Shown here: positions 32,855-41,539 of the stretch, in pieces
How the letters are laid out: each line of letters starts with the position of its first letter
Position numbering within the stretch: position 1 is the stretch's first letter
Assembly (NCBI GenBank): GCA_038229295.1
Contig: JBBROO010000002.1
Coordinates: 1-64,000, forward strand
Source: JAJPGZ01 sp038229295
GTDB taxonomy: Bacteria > Verrucomicrobiota > Verrucomicrobiia > Chthoniobacterales > UBA10450
DNA length: 64,000 nt
Direction of reading: 5' to 3'
Notes under the pieces: generated by a model
What the model saw: only the letters and a program-made list of their open reading frames with translations
Databases searched by the model: none
What the model was told of the DNA's origin: nothing
Position numbers and translations under genes: made by a program

Positions 32855-34467
32855 CGAGCGTCGTCGGAGCCGCGGCAAGGAATTTGAAATACCGACCCGT
32901 CGTTCAGCCGCTGCACGACCGCGATGCCGGGATAGAGGCTCGTGTGACCAAAGCTGAGATCAGCAAAAAAATCACCGAAGAATAATCGCCAGTCTTCTTC
33001 GCTGGCTGAATTGGATTTTAAGACCACGTAAACATGCTCGTAGTCGGGGCAATGTTTTTGGACGTAAGCCATGATTTTTTCGTAAGTCGGGTAATCGGTG
33101 TAGGGAAAGGGTGAGAAAGACAGTGTCGCCGCGCGATTGAATAAAAACGGGACATCAACGACGTCGTCACCGATGACAAGATCTTTCGCGGACACATTTT
33201 TTTCGATCCAACTCAGGCGTTCGGATCGACGAATGGTTGCCTGAAAATCCCGGACCGGTGTTTTCACGGCCGCGCTTGTTTCGCGGACGATGGCGCAGGT
33301 AAATAAAATTAACGCAATGAAGCCGACGTGATTGGCTCGTAATCGCGTTGCCTTAGTTAATAACGCGGTCCACATCACCACCAGAACCACGCCGGCTGGA
33401 GCGATTGTTCGTACATCGACATCGAAATAGGACCAACCCCTTTGCCCGATGAGAAAAGCGAGATAGCAGCTTGTCCAAAGAAGGAGAAGAAAACGGCCGC
33501 GCGAGACAAACAAATCGTGAAGGACGTGGCGAAGCTGGCCTCGCACCAGTAATGCGAGGCCGCAGATGAAAATTGACAGGCCTAACAACCCCATCTGCCA
33601 CTCGGCCGAAAGGACATCGAGATACGCACCAAAAGTTGTTTCGATTACTTTGACGAAATTCTGGCGCAATCCGGTACGCGGTGGGTGAACAGAACCAAGG
33701 AGCGAACCAGCGGCGAGAATATTGTGCGCGAAGACCAATCCGGCCGGGACGGCAAACGAGATCGCATAACCAATGATGTCCGCCAGCTTTCGCTTCCAGG
33801 GCTCTAAATTTAAAAGCAGATAAAACAGGCCAACAATAAACAGCGGCGCTGAGGCGTAGCGAGTGGCGAACGCGAGCCCGCCGACAAGACCGGCGAGTAC
33901 AATATGAAGCCGGTTGTTTTCGGAACGTGCGCTGATCAGCAGCCAAAGGAAAAGGAAGAGCAGATCTAGCGCGATGGGCTCACTCCAAGCCCAGCCTGCG
34001 ATCCAACGCGTCGGATAATAGAACAGCAACAGGGCCGTAGCGAGCAGAGCGATACTTTTGTCGTAGATCGACATCGTCAATCGGTAGACGAAAAAAAGAA
34101 GCGCGCCGTTGGCGATGGCTGAGAGTAATAGAGCACTGCGCGCTGGAGAAATTCCAAGTCGGCTCACGATCGCGATCATGAGCGGGTAAAGCGGCGCTTG
34201 TTCGGTGAATGGAATCGGCGCCTTGTCATCGATCGAAAAACTTTGCTGATTGAAACCGACGGTTGGCTGAGTCAGCCCCTTACCGGCCGAAAAATTCTGC
34301 GCGACGTTGACGTAGCTCATGGAGTCGGGAGAAAAACGTCCGGTGCGTGTGACTGCGTTAAAAACGAAGAGAGCGAGATAAACGATCGCCGCAGCCAGGA
34401 TGGCCCGGTAAAGGAGAGGAGATAGAGAGGTCTCGCTCGCGTCTCGATCGTTTTCTGCGTTGCTCAT
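32851..34467 (-). CDS. GT39-like integral membrane glycosyltransferase
   Basis: This 538-aa membrane protein has about ten to twelve helices beginning at residue 20 (AILAAAIVYLALFVFNAV). The first extracytoplasmic loop has the acidic FSPDSMSYVNVAQNFSAGKG, as in PMT/GT-C enzymes that use polyprenyl-linked sugars. The next loop has PFTEQAPLYPLMIAI. The C-terminal 130 aa are soluble and include DYPTYEKIMAYVQKHCPDYEHV. Weak overall similarity to the 5280 and 50771 proteins suggests a family active in envelope or protein glycosylation. Upstream on the same strand is the pilP-like gene, about 115 bases away, so linkage to pilus glycosylation is possible but unproven. Confidence 0.75.
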   Translation of the reverse strand: MSNAENDRDASETSLSPLLYRAILAAAIVYLALFVFNAVTRTGRFSPDSMSYVNVAQNFSAGKGLTQPTVGFNQQSFSIDDKAPIPFTEQAPLYPLMIAIVSRLGISPARSALLLSAIANGALLFFVYRLTMSIYDKSIALLATALLLFYYPTRWIAGWAWSEPIALDLLFLFLWLLISARSENNRLHIVLAGLVGGLAFATRYASAPLFIVGLFYLLLNLEPWKRKLADIIGYAISFAVPAGLVFAHNILAAGSLLGSVHPPRTGLRQNFVKVIETTFGAYLDVLSAEWQMGLLGLSIFICGLALLVRGQLRHVLHDLFVSRGRFLLLLWTSCYLAFLIGQRGWSYFDVDVRTIAPAGVVLVVMWTALLTKATRLRANHVGFIALILFTCAIVRETSAAVKTPVRDFQATIRRSERLSWIEKNVSAKDLVIGDDVVDVPFLFNRAATLSFSPFPYTDYPTYEKIMAYVQKHCPDYEHVYVVLKSNSASEEDWRLFFGDFFADLSFGHTSLYPGIAVVQRLNDGSVFQIPCRGSDDAR

Positions 34468-34583
34468 GGCGCCCCGTTGCTTCTCTCATAATGACTGCGA
34501 TCCCTCAACGAAAACAGGGCGCAAATGCAAGGCCGGGCAGCGCGGAGCCTGCCGATGTCGATCTTGCGAGTGACGAGCGCCGC

Positions 34584-35075
34584 TTACTTTCGGCGCAGCG
34601 GGACCGCGATGTCTTGGTCGCGTCGCGCTAAGATGACGCGGCCATCTTCGATCGCCCTGACCTTGATCTGATAAGTCTGATTTCCCAATTGCAGGCCGAA
34701 TTGTTGCCCTTCCTGCATGACCTTGCCATTCACGATGGCGAAACGCGTCCCTTGTTCGATGGTGATGGAGCTGACCACGAATGCGCTCACGGGAATATCG
34801 GGGCCGGCGTGCTCAGTTCCCGCTTCGGACAACTTTGCTGCTGGTTTCCATCCGATGGGCCAAAACGGATTGCGATTGTTGCCCTCCATCTCGAAAGTGG
34901 ATTTGTGTCTTAACTCGATCGCCGCCACCTGTTCACTGGATGGCTTGTTCGCAGTGGCCGCCGCTTCGGCAGTCGGCGGTTTGGGTTTTGTGGCAACCGC
35001 GGGGGCGTCTGCCGCACACAAGTGCGAAAGTGTCGCGCAGCCGACAAATACAACGAGAAGAGAGAATTTTTTCAT
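34584..35075 (-). CDS. PilP/GspC-like pilus assembly protein
   Basis: This 163-aa exported protein has a signal peptide (MKKFSLLVVFVGCATLSHLCAA; an SPII site is not obvious). A Pro/Ala-rich linker and a small beta domain follow. RNPFWPIGW and AIVNGKVMQEGQQ plus VRAIEDGRVILARRDQ match the way PilP and GspC homology regions read ('RDPF....', 'i.nGk....G', 'v..I....v.L...'). It is last in a pilM-N-O-P order with ATGA overlap to the pilO-like gene. The role, linking the inner-membrane PilMNO complex to the secretin, is inferred mainly from context. No secretin gene follows within the window. Confidence 0.6.
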   Translation of the reverse strand: MKKFSLLVVFVGCATLSHLCAADAPAVATKPKPPTAEAAATANKPSSEQVAAIELRHKSTFEMEGNNRNPFWPIGWKPAAKLSEAGTEHAGPDIPVSAFVVSSITIEQGTRFAIVNGKVMQEGQQFGLQLGNQTYQIKVRAIEDGRVILARRDQDIAVPLRRK

Positions 35076-35641
35076 TTCTTTTGGATGTAACTCGTAGCAT
35101 TGAGCGTGACTTGCTGGAATTGGGGTTGATCAGCCTGCGCTCGAATGGTCAATCGCGTGATCGCGAGAAGCGGTTCGGCATTTTCGAGTGCTGCGATCGC
35201 TTTGCCGACAGTAGCGTAATCGCCCTGGGGCAAATCGATCAACCACGAGTATTTCGCCCAATTAGCCAACTCCGGCTCCTTGAACCCAGCCGTGTTCTCC
35301 AAGCGCGCCACCGCCTTGTCGATCTGTTGATTAGCGAAAAAGAGTTTGATCCGCGGTGGGAACCAGGCAATTGGCGCACCTTCCAGGTTCAACGCCTTGA
35401 GCGCGGCGAAACGCGTCGTCGCATGTTTAGCCTGCTGCTCGAGCGTGGCCGCTTTGGCTAAGTCATCTTTTGAACTCGCGAGTTTGGCCTGTTTGTCTTT
35501 TATCGCTGCCACCATGGTGCTGCGACTGCGGTTCAGTGGCCCGAGGAAAAAAGTAAAATAAATATAGAGCAGAAAGACGAAGCCCATGAAACTGAGCGCG
35601 ATTTTCTGCACCTTGTCTTTGCCCATCTTGCCCATGCTCAT
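35072..35641 (-). CDS. PilO-like inner-membrane pilus alignment protein
   Basis: This 189-aa protein has one N-terminal membrane helix (IALSFMGFVFLLYIYFTFFL) and an adjacent coiled-coil segment (MVAAIKDKQAKLASSKDDLA). The C-terminal domain, about residues 100-185, reads like a PilO/GspM ferredoxin-like fold (GDYATVGKAIAALENAEPLLAITRLTI). It starts in ATGA overlap with pilN and ends in ATGA overlap with the pilP-like gene. Size, topology and gene order point to PilO. Sequence alone is not decisive. Confidence 0.6.
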   Translation of the reverse strand: MSMGKMGKDKVQKIALSFMGFVFLLYIYFTFFLGPLNRSRSTMVAAIKDKQAKLASSKDDLAKAATLEQQAKHATTRFAALKALNLEGAPIAWFPPRIKLFFANQQIDKAVARLENTAGFKEPELANWAKYSWLIDLPQGDYATVGKAIAALENAEPLLAITRLTIRAQADQPQFQQVTLNATSYIQKK

Positions 35642-36288
35642 CGTTTCGGAGACCTCGTTAGCGGCGCCACCGCCGTCGATTTGGCTACGGCCGGACTAAA
35701 ATTCACTGCCAAAATGTAATGGGCCATGGCCATGTTCGTTCCGCCGACGTTCACGATGGTGTCGAGATCTTCCAGTGCCTTGAACTCCACGTGCACGTCG
35801 CTGTAACTTTGGCCGAGTTGCTCCATTAACATCTGCCGAAAATCTTCCGCCGCGGCGCGCGCTTCTCGACCGGCGGCGAGGCCGTCGATATTGACGCTGA
35901 CTGTCTTGCTATCGTCCACAACCGAGCCTTCGATCGTGGATAGTTGGGTGTTTGGCGCCACGCAGCGCGAAACTTTTTGCAGGAACGGCCCCCAGTAGAA
36001 GCGATTGTCGATGTAATCATCGAGGACCCGTGTCGTCCTAATGATGTTGTTGAGTTCGTCCGCGCGTTTTTTCGCGGCCGTCACACTCGGTTCCACTTTC
36101 GCCCACTCCCGTTCGATCCCGCCTAAGCGGCTCTTCATTTCGAGGGTCCGATAAGCGTTCCACATGTAGTAGACAAAAAGAATGGCGCCAAAAGTCCCGA
36201 GCACCATCATGCCGATCTTCAGCGGATCACGCTGGCGTTCTCTGTGTTCGGAAATCTCCTCGTGCAGGAGGTTGAGGTGAAGTGCCAT
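35638..36288 (-). CDS. PilN-like pilus assembly protein
   Basis: This 216-aa bitopic protein starts LNLLHEEISEHRERQRDPLK, like PilN, whose cytoplasmic N-terminus ('INLLP') binds PilM. A single membrane helix follows (IGMMVLGTFGAILFVYYMW). A periplasmic coiled coil and the ferredoxin-like domain come next, with DDYIDNRFYWGPFLQKVSRCVAPNTQLSTIEG. This matches the PilN/GspL pattern 'l..l....p....l..i'. It is eight bases downstream of pilM and overlaps the pilO-like gene. It probably forms the alignment complex for a type IV pilus. Confidence 0.7.
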   Translation of the reverse strand: MALHLNLLHEEISEHRERQRDPLKIGMMVLGTFGAILFVYYMWNAYRTLEMKSRLGGIEREWAKVEPSVTAAKKRADELNNIIRTTRVLDDYIDNRFYWGPFLQKVSRCVAPNTQLSTIEGSVVDDSKTVSVNIDGLAAGREARAAAEDFRQMLMEQLGQSYSDVHVEFKALEDLDTIVNVGGTNMAMAHYILAVNFSPAVAKSTAVAPLTRSPKR

Positions 36289-36296
36289 TGCTCTGG

Positions 36297-37382
36297 TTAA
36301 TGGGTCAGGTATTCAAAAGCGGCGCCGCAGGCCACGTTGAGCGAGACAAATTCGTCGGGCAGCGTCGCCCGTTTCGGCGCCGGTAACGCCACCTCGCAGG
36401 TTTCCAGCGGGTCCCAAATCTCGCATGGCAATCCGAGCTCATCGCTCAGCGTCTGCAGAACAGTTTCCGCTCGTGCTAATCCCCCGGAGACGAATATTCG
36501 ATTGATGCTCTCTTCCCTTTGTCCTTCGAAAAAGCCGATGGAATTGCGAACTTCAGTTCCCAGCCGCAACAATGATCCTCGACAAATTTCTGCCATCCCG
36601 GCGTCGCCTTCCTGGATCATCGTCCAGGCCGCCTGCTGCTCGAGCGCGCCATCAGCCGTGAGCGCTTGCGACAAATCTTTGCCGCCATAACCAATGCTCC
36701 GCACGAGCACCAGTTCGCCCTTGCTGCCGATCATGACCGTGCTTTGCGAGTGTCCCATGTCGAGAAGGAGAAACGCTTCGTTGTTGAAAATGTCGGAGTA
36801 AGCGAATTCAAAAGCGTTGAACGAGCAAACGGGCGCAAGTTGGATAACGTCGGGGGCGAGCTTCGCTTTGCCGGCGGCCTCGATGACTTGTTTCACGACA
36901 CTGCGCAACATTCCCCCGACCAAATATTTCGTCTTCGTCACGACACCGCTTTGCGTCGCGACCGAACTGGATGCGGAGACGCCTGCAGATTCCGCGATCG
37001 ATCCATTGTTTCGGTCGTTCGAAATAACCGGCGTAACATCGACAACGAAATCCTTGCAATCCTGGTTCAGCACCGCGAGGCCGTTTAATCGGAGCGCGTT
37101 GCGGAGAAGATCCACCGGAGTATTCGGTTGCTCGATGATGCGCAGAAGCGCTGCCGGATCCGAGATCGCGATCGCGCAGGCCTTGCCGCTGCCGCCAAGT
37201 TCCTTGACCAGACTTTTCACCTGTTGCGCGAGTTCGTCGGCGCTGCCGATTTCCTGTGGCAGCTCGCGTGATGCGAAGTTCGTTAGGACAAAACGCGAAT
37301 CTCCTTTGCGTCGCAGCGCGACACCTTTGAATACACGTTTGCCTAAATCTATGCCGATAACAGAATCGCCGCGTCTGGCCAT
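36297..37382 (-). CDS. PilM-like actin-fold pilus ATPase
   Basis: About 361 aa from the ATG at 37382; longer starts up to 37457 exist but add no conserved sequence. It is a cytoplasmic actin-like (FtsA/PilM) protein. VIGIDLGKRVFKGVAL is the phosphate-1 loop, AFLLLDMGHSQSTVMIG phosphate-2, and NRIFVSGGLARAETV the adenosine motif. KYLVGGMLRSVVKQVIEAAGKA corresponds to the 1C-like region. It leads pilN, pilO and pilP homologs in the same operon. The family recruits PilN and couples the cytoplasmic motor to the pilus base. The neighbour at 37482 is upstream on the same strand. Confidence 0.82.
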   Translation of the reverse strand: MARRGDSVIGIDLGKRVFKGVALRRKGDSRFVLTNFASRELPQEIGSADELAQQVKSLVKELGGSGKACAIAISDPAALLRIIEQPNTPVDLLRNALRLNGLAVLNQDCKDFVVDVTPVISNDRNNGSIAESAGVSASSSVATQSGVVTKTKYLVGGMLRSVVKQVIEAAGKAKLAPDVIQLAPVCSFNAFEFAYSDIFNNEAFLLLDMGHSQSTVMIGSKGELVLVRSIGYGGKDLSQALTADGALEQQAAWTMIQEGDAGMAEICRGSLLRLGTEVRNSIGFFEGQREESINRIFVSGGLARAETVLQTLSDELGLPCEIWDPLETCEVALPAPKRATLPDEFVSLNVACGAAFEYLTH

Positions 37383-37481
37383 GATGCTGTTGTCGATGTA
37401 GCCGGAAACGTGCCGACCCAGGTAATTTGTCGCGAGCGGATCCCCTTTACCTGGCAAAACGCACCCGCCCGGACGCTGGAT

Positions 37482-38897
37482 TTAGGCCGCCGCCGACTCG
37501 CGATAGCCGAAGAATTTGCGGTCCTTAATAAGAGCGACAACCTCCGGCGGCACCATTCGTTCCCAGCTTTTGTCGCCGGCTTGCAGTTTCGCCAGCGCAT
37601 CGGGCGGATAAATCCGCAGATACTCCGGATGAAAATGCGTAATCTCCTCGATGAATTTATTGTCGATCAAATATTGAAAGAGCGAGTGCAGATTCGGCGC
37701 CACCTTCAATTGTGTCGCGGTCACAATCTGCCCGCTGCGCTCGTCGATCATCGGATAAACGAAAAGTTTGAGCTCACCTTTGAACATTCGGCCGAGCGCT
37801 TCCAGAATTCCGCCTTCGAGATTGAGGTAATATTTCTCGTCAAAAATTTCCATCAAACTCGGCACGCCCATCACCAGGCCGACCATGCGGTTCGTGTAAC
37901 GCGAAAGATACGCAGCCAGCCGATAATATTCGCCGAACTTCGAGATTAATACTGTGCGTCCGAGCGCCGCCAAAATGTCGACGCGCGCCAGAAAATCCGC
38001 GTGGTTTAATTGCCCTTCGGAAAGCAAATTCTCCAGCGTCATTTCCATGAGCACCACTAAATCGGCTTCCGAACAGCCGCATTCCTTCAACAAAACGCCG
38101 CGCGCGCCGTCCAGCATGTCGTTAGTCGCGTGCGTTACCGGCCGAAAACTTCCGCGCTCCACTAAAATTGCTTTCTTATAAAACACCTCGGCCGGCTGCA
38201 CCGTCTCGCCGTCCGCCAGAAACATGACCGCGTCGGTTAGTCCCTGACTCACCAATTGCAGACACATCAGTCGATTGTCGATCTTAGCGAAAGCCGGCCC
38301 GGAAAACTTGATCATGTCCACCTGCAATCGGCCGGGCGCGAGATTTTCCTGGAGCGACGAGATCAGTCGCTCGGCCTGCTCATGATAATAAAACGCGCCG
38401 TAAATCAGATTCACGCCGATGACCCCGAGCGCTTCCTGTTGGTCCACATTCGTCTCGTCGAGCATGCGCACATGAATAATAATTTGGTTCGGCTCACTGC
38501 GCGTTTCCATTTGGAATCGAATTCCGAGCCATCCGTGTGACTCGTTATGCTCTTTGAAGCTGCGCGCCGCCACTGTATCCGCGAAAACAAAAAACTGCCG
38601 CTGCCCGCCCAGTTTCCTGTCCAACCGCTCAAGCAGCAACTTGTACTCGTGGTCGAGCATCGTATTCAATCGCACCCGGCTGACATAGCGATCGGCCGGT
38701 CCGTAAATCGCGTCGCTAAACGTCATGTCATACGCCGACATCGTTTTCGCGATCGTCCCGGCCGCGCCGCCGACATGGAAGAAACGCCGCGCCACTTCCT
38801 GTCCGGCGCCGATCTCCGCAAAGGTTCCGTATCGTTTCGAGTCGAGATTAATTTGGAACGCCTTCTTGTTCGTCCCCAGATCCATCTCCGCGTTCAT
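37482..38897 (-). CDS. Conserved protein of unknown function, 471 aa
   Basis: I recognise recurring conserved-looking blocks but cannot name a function. FAEIGAGQEVARRFFHVGGAAGTIAKTMSAYD, FSDAIYGPADRYVS, LGVIGVNLIYGAFYY, DFLARVDILAALGRTVLIS and YYRLAAYLSRYTNRMVGLVMG are dense and motif-like. There is no signal peptide or clear membrane helix, so it is probably cytoplasmic. I recall similar proteins in other phyla carrying unreliable names, so I give none. It sits between batE and pilM on the same strand, 43 and about 100 bases away. The dispersed word at 38275 is read as AKIDNRLM. Confidence 0.7.
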   Translation of the reverse strand: MNAEMDLGTNKKAFQINLDSKRYGTFAEIGAGQEVARRFFHVGGAAGTIAKTMSAYDMTFSDAIYGPADRYVSRVRLNTMLDHEYKLLLERLDRKLGGQRQFFVFADTVAARSFKEHNESHGWLGIRFQMETRSEPNQIIIHVRMLDETNVDQQEALGVIGVNLIYGAFYYHEQAERLISSLQENLAPGRLQVDMIKFSGPAFAKIDNRLMCLQLVSQGLTDAVMFLADGETVQPAEVFYKKAILVERGSFRPVTHATNDMLDGARGVLLKECGCSEADLVVLMEMTLENLLSEGQLNHADFLARVDILAALGRTVLISKFGEYYRLAAYLSRYTNRMVGLVMGVPSLMEIFDEKYYLNLEGGILEALGRMFKGELKLFVYPMIDERSGQIVTATQLKVAPNLHSLFQYLIDNKFIEEITHFHPEYLRIYPPDALAKLQAGDKSWERMVPPEVVALIKDRKFFGYRESAAA

Positions 38898-38940
38898 GCG
38901 AATCCTGTAGCGGCGATCTATGGCCGTCGCAAATATTCGG

Positions 38941-39681
38941 CTACAACCGCACCGACTCGGCGCTGTTCGCCGGAATCCAACCGCGCAAATTGTTAGGCAA
39001 TTCCGAATAGATCCAATCCCCGCGCTTGCTCACAAATCTAATCTCGCTGCCGGGCGGCAATGCCAGAACGCGATTCGCTGTATCCGCCGTCGCCACTCTC
39101 GCTTCCAAGCCCCTCGTCGTCACGATTGCCAGCGCGCGCCCCTTATTCCCTTTTTCGTTTAGGTAAATCGCCGCCACGCACGCCAGCAAGATCGACAACG
39201 ATAAGATCGACAATGTCATCCCGCCGAGCGTTCGGCGTCTCGAGAAAATCAGAATCGCCACCGAAAACAGAAGCACCCAAAACGCGATGGCAGCTGCCAT
39301 CGTCAACTGATTGATGCTGCCGAATTGCAAGTATCGTTCGGCCGCAGTCGGTAGCAGCTCGAGCGCACGCGCTTCATCGCGCGCCATGCGCAAATTCGTT
39401 GCCGCCTCCGGATGATGTCGATCTAACGCCAGCGCCCGTTCGTAATTCAAAATGGCCTTCCCGAAATCGCCCGCCCGAAAATAAGCGTTCCCCAAATCGT
39501 AAAACAAATTTGCGCTGTATTGCTGCTTCTGCACGAGCGCTTCGTAATCCGCGATCGCTTCCTTGAATTGCCCCGCGCCATATTCCTGATTCGCTTTTTC
39601 GAATTGCGCGAAGGCCGATGGAAGGGCGAACAAAGCCAGTCCGACACACGCAAGATCGACAAGTAACTTTCGCCGGCTCAT
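38941..39681 (-). CDS. BatE-like TPR/SH3 protein
   Basis: This 246-aa protein has a signal peptide (MSRRKLLVDLACVGLALFALPSAFA) and two or three TPRs at about residues 30-95 (NLFYDLGNAYFRAGDFGKAI). Two membrane helices lie around 130-170, and a C-terminal SH3-like domain runs from about 185 to 246 (ALPPGSEIRFVSKRGDWIYSEL, then RGWIP). This is the BatE layout in aerotolerance (Bat) operons, where these proteins support envelope stress tolerance. It overlaps batD by four bases. Two copies of the dispersed word (39188 and 39203) encode the core of the second membrane helix, LSILSLSIL. Confidence 0.8.
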   Translation of the reverse strand: MSRRKLLVDLACVGLALFALPSAFAQFEKANQEYGAGQFKEAIADYEALVQKQQYSANLFYDLGNAYFRAGDFGKAILNYERALALDRHHPEAATNLRMARDEARALELLPTAAERYLQFGSINQLTMAAAIAFWVLLFSVAILIFSRRRTLGGMTLSILSLSILLACVAAIYLNEKGNKGRALAIVTTRGLEARVATADTANRVLALPPGSEIRFVSKRGDWIYSELPNNLRGWIPANSAESVRL

Positions 39682-41519
39682 GTGCGCAAACTTTCGATGA
39701 GCTCGACCAATTCTCGTTTCTTCTCCGGCGAGACGTCGCCATTCGCCGCACCGCCGCTGTAACGCAATTCATCACTGCGCTCGAACAACTGCCGCAACTG
39801 CGCGCGTTCGCCTTCGGCCATCTGAAATGTCGACGCGGCCGTGTTCGCATCGACCAGGTTGGGATCGACATTTCGCGCCAACGCCGTCTTCACGCGGACA
39901 GCGCGCGAAGCACTCGCGAAATATTCCTGCGCAGAAACATCACCGCGCCGCAACTTGCGCATCAGTTCCGCCGCTTCCTGCTGCAACGCCGCCGTTCGTT
40001 GCGCCTCGCGATTTGCCAGACGCGAGCGGCGAAGTTTCCATCCGACGAATCCAATGAGCACGAGCAGTGGAATAATTTGCCCTAGCCAGAAGATTGGCCG
40101 CGCGTAAAGCGGGGTGAATGATTGCCCATGCGTTGGCCGTTCGTTCAGCTGATCCAAAATGCTCTGCGGCTTTGGCGGCCCGGTCGGCTCGGGTGACGAT
40201 GTCGATCTTGCCGCGCTTGGCGCCGGTGTCGCCGTCACGGCCGCCACCGTGCCGCCTTGCACCTGGATCGGAATCGCATCGCTCCGTAACGTCACGTAAC
40301 TTTCCTTGACCGGATCGAAGAACGAAAAAACAAACGGCGAGATCGCCGGCTTCTTTTCGTTAGGCGATATGACCGCCTCAAAAGTTTTCGCGCCGCTGAT
40401 CCCAACGTCGTCATCCTGTTTGAATTTTGATGCCGGCGGATACTTGTGCCAACCGGTCTCGTCTTCCAGCGCGGGCGCGTTGATGCGGTCGAAATTACCG
40501 CGCCCGCTGATTGTCGATGTTACGGTGATCGGGTCGCCTGTCTGCACGCTCTTCGGATTTGCGTCCACCGTCATGCTGAAATTTCCGACGGCGCCGCTAA
40601 AACTCGCCGGAGGCTTTGCCGGCAGCGGTTTTACTTCCAGCGGAGCCGGCTGACTAACGACAGGAACTTCGCGCTTTTCCGCGGTGCGTCCGAAAGGGTC
40701 GGAGAAAAATGGATCCGAGAACGGATCGTCCATGTTGAAGATGTCAAAGGGCGAGCGCGGGCGCGAAGTGCGCGCGCGCGTAGTCGGCACGATGACTTGA
40801 GCGGTGGTTTTGATCGGCCCGATCTCGAGTTTGCCCGGCCGGATGGCAGCGACCGCCGTCTTGAATGTGTAAACTTCGAACTGCCGGCCGTTGATGACTT
40901 CATGCTGCGGGTGGTCCGCACCTTGCAGTTTTTGAACAGTGAATCCCTGGCCAGTAATTTCAGGAAGTTGCAGACCGGCGACTCGCGCCGCGAATGCGAT
41001 TCTCACCACTACGGGAATCATCTCGCCGACGTAGGCAGATTTTTTCGGCACGATCAGTTCCGCGCTGACCAACTTGCTCGTGTCGATGTTAGAACTGGTT
41101 CCCGAATTTGGCGCCGCCTGTCGGTTTGATGATCCGGCCACATGTAATGTTAATTCCGGCGTGGTCAGCGAATTGCCGCCGGCGCGGATCGTTTGCGGCG
41201 GAATTTTAAACGTGCCCGCTTTCAACGGCAGGATCGTGTAGCTGTAGGTCAGACTCGAGGTCGTTGTGAAATTGTGCATCTCGAACTGCCGCGACGTTCC
41301 GGTCTGATGAATCTCGAGTCCATTGAGAGTGATGCTCGTGGGCGCTTCGACACTGGTCGCGCCCGTCACTTTGATTTCCATCTGAACCATCTGGCCGACG
41401 GCCGCTTCGGAACTGCTAAGCACAGCGGTCACGCTCGGCGAATCGGCCAGGGCCGGCCCGCTCAACGCGAGCGTGAGGACAAAAATAAAAATACGCGCTC
41501 GTTGCATCGACATTTTCAA
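39678..41519 (-). CDS. BatD-like oxygen-tolerance protein
   Basis: This 613-aa protein has a signal peptide (ending SGPALADSP), several beta-sandwich repeats with KIPPQTIRAGGNSLTTPELTLHV and YVGEMIPVVVRIAF, and a single membrane helix near residue 490 (PIFWLGQIIPLLVLIGFVGW). The cytoplasmic tail is about 110 aa. These are the standard features of BatD: repeats of 'f.ippf.v..dG....s....l.v' and the membrane anchor. A Ser/Pro/Thr-rich linker lies around 430-470. The gene is co-transcribed with batBC upstream and batE downstream. The dispersed word occurs at 40199 (KIDIVT) and 39652 just downstream. Confidence 0.85.
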   Translation of the reverse strand: MKMSMQRARIFIFVLTLALSGPALADSPSVTAVLSSSEAAVGQMVQMEIKVTGATSVEAPTSITLNGLEIHQTGTSRQFEMHNFTTTSSLTYSYTILPLKAGTFKIPPQTIRAGGNSLTTPELTLHVAGSSNRQAAPNSGTSSNIDTSKLVSAELIVPKKSAYVGEMIPVVVRIAFAARVAGLQLPEITGQGFTVQKLQGADHPQHEVINGRQFEVYTFKTAVAAIRPGKLEIGPIKTTAQVIVPTTRARTSRPRSPFDIFNMDDPFSDPFFSDPFGRTAEKREVPVVSQPAPLEVKPLPAKPPASFSGAVGNFSMTVDANPKSVQTGDPITVTSTISGRGNFDRINAPALEDETGWHKYPPASKFKQDDDVGISGAKTFEAVISPNEKKPAISPFVFSFFDPVKESYVTLRSDAIPIQVQGGTVAAVTATPAPSAARSTSSPEPTGPPKPQSILDQLNERPTHGQSFTPLYARPIFWLGQIIPLLVLIGFVGWKLRRSRLANREAQRTAALQQEAAELMRKLRRGDVSAQEYFASASRAVRVKTALARNVDPNLVDANTAASTFQMAEGERAQLRQLFERSDELRYSGGAANGDVSPEKKRELVELIESLRT

Positions 41520-41539
41520 TCAAACATCAACCTGATGTT

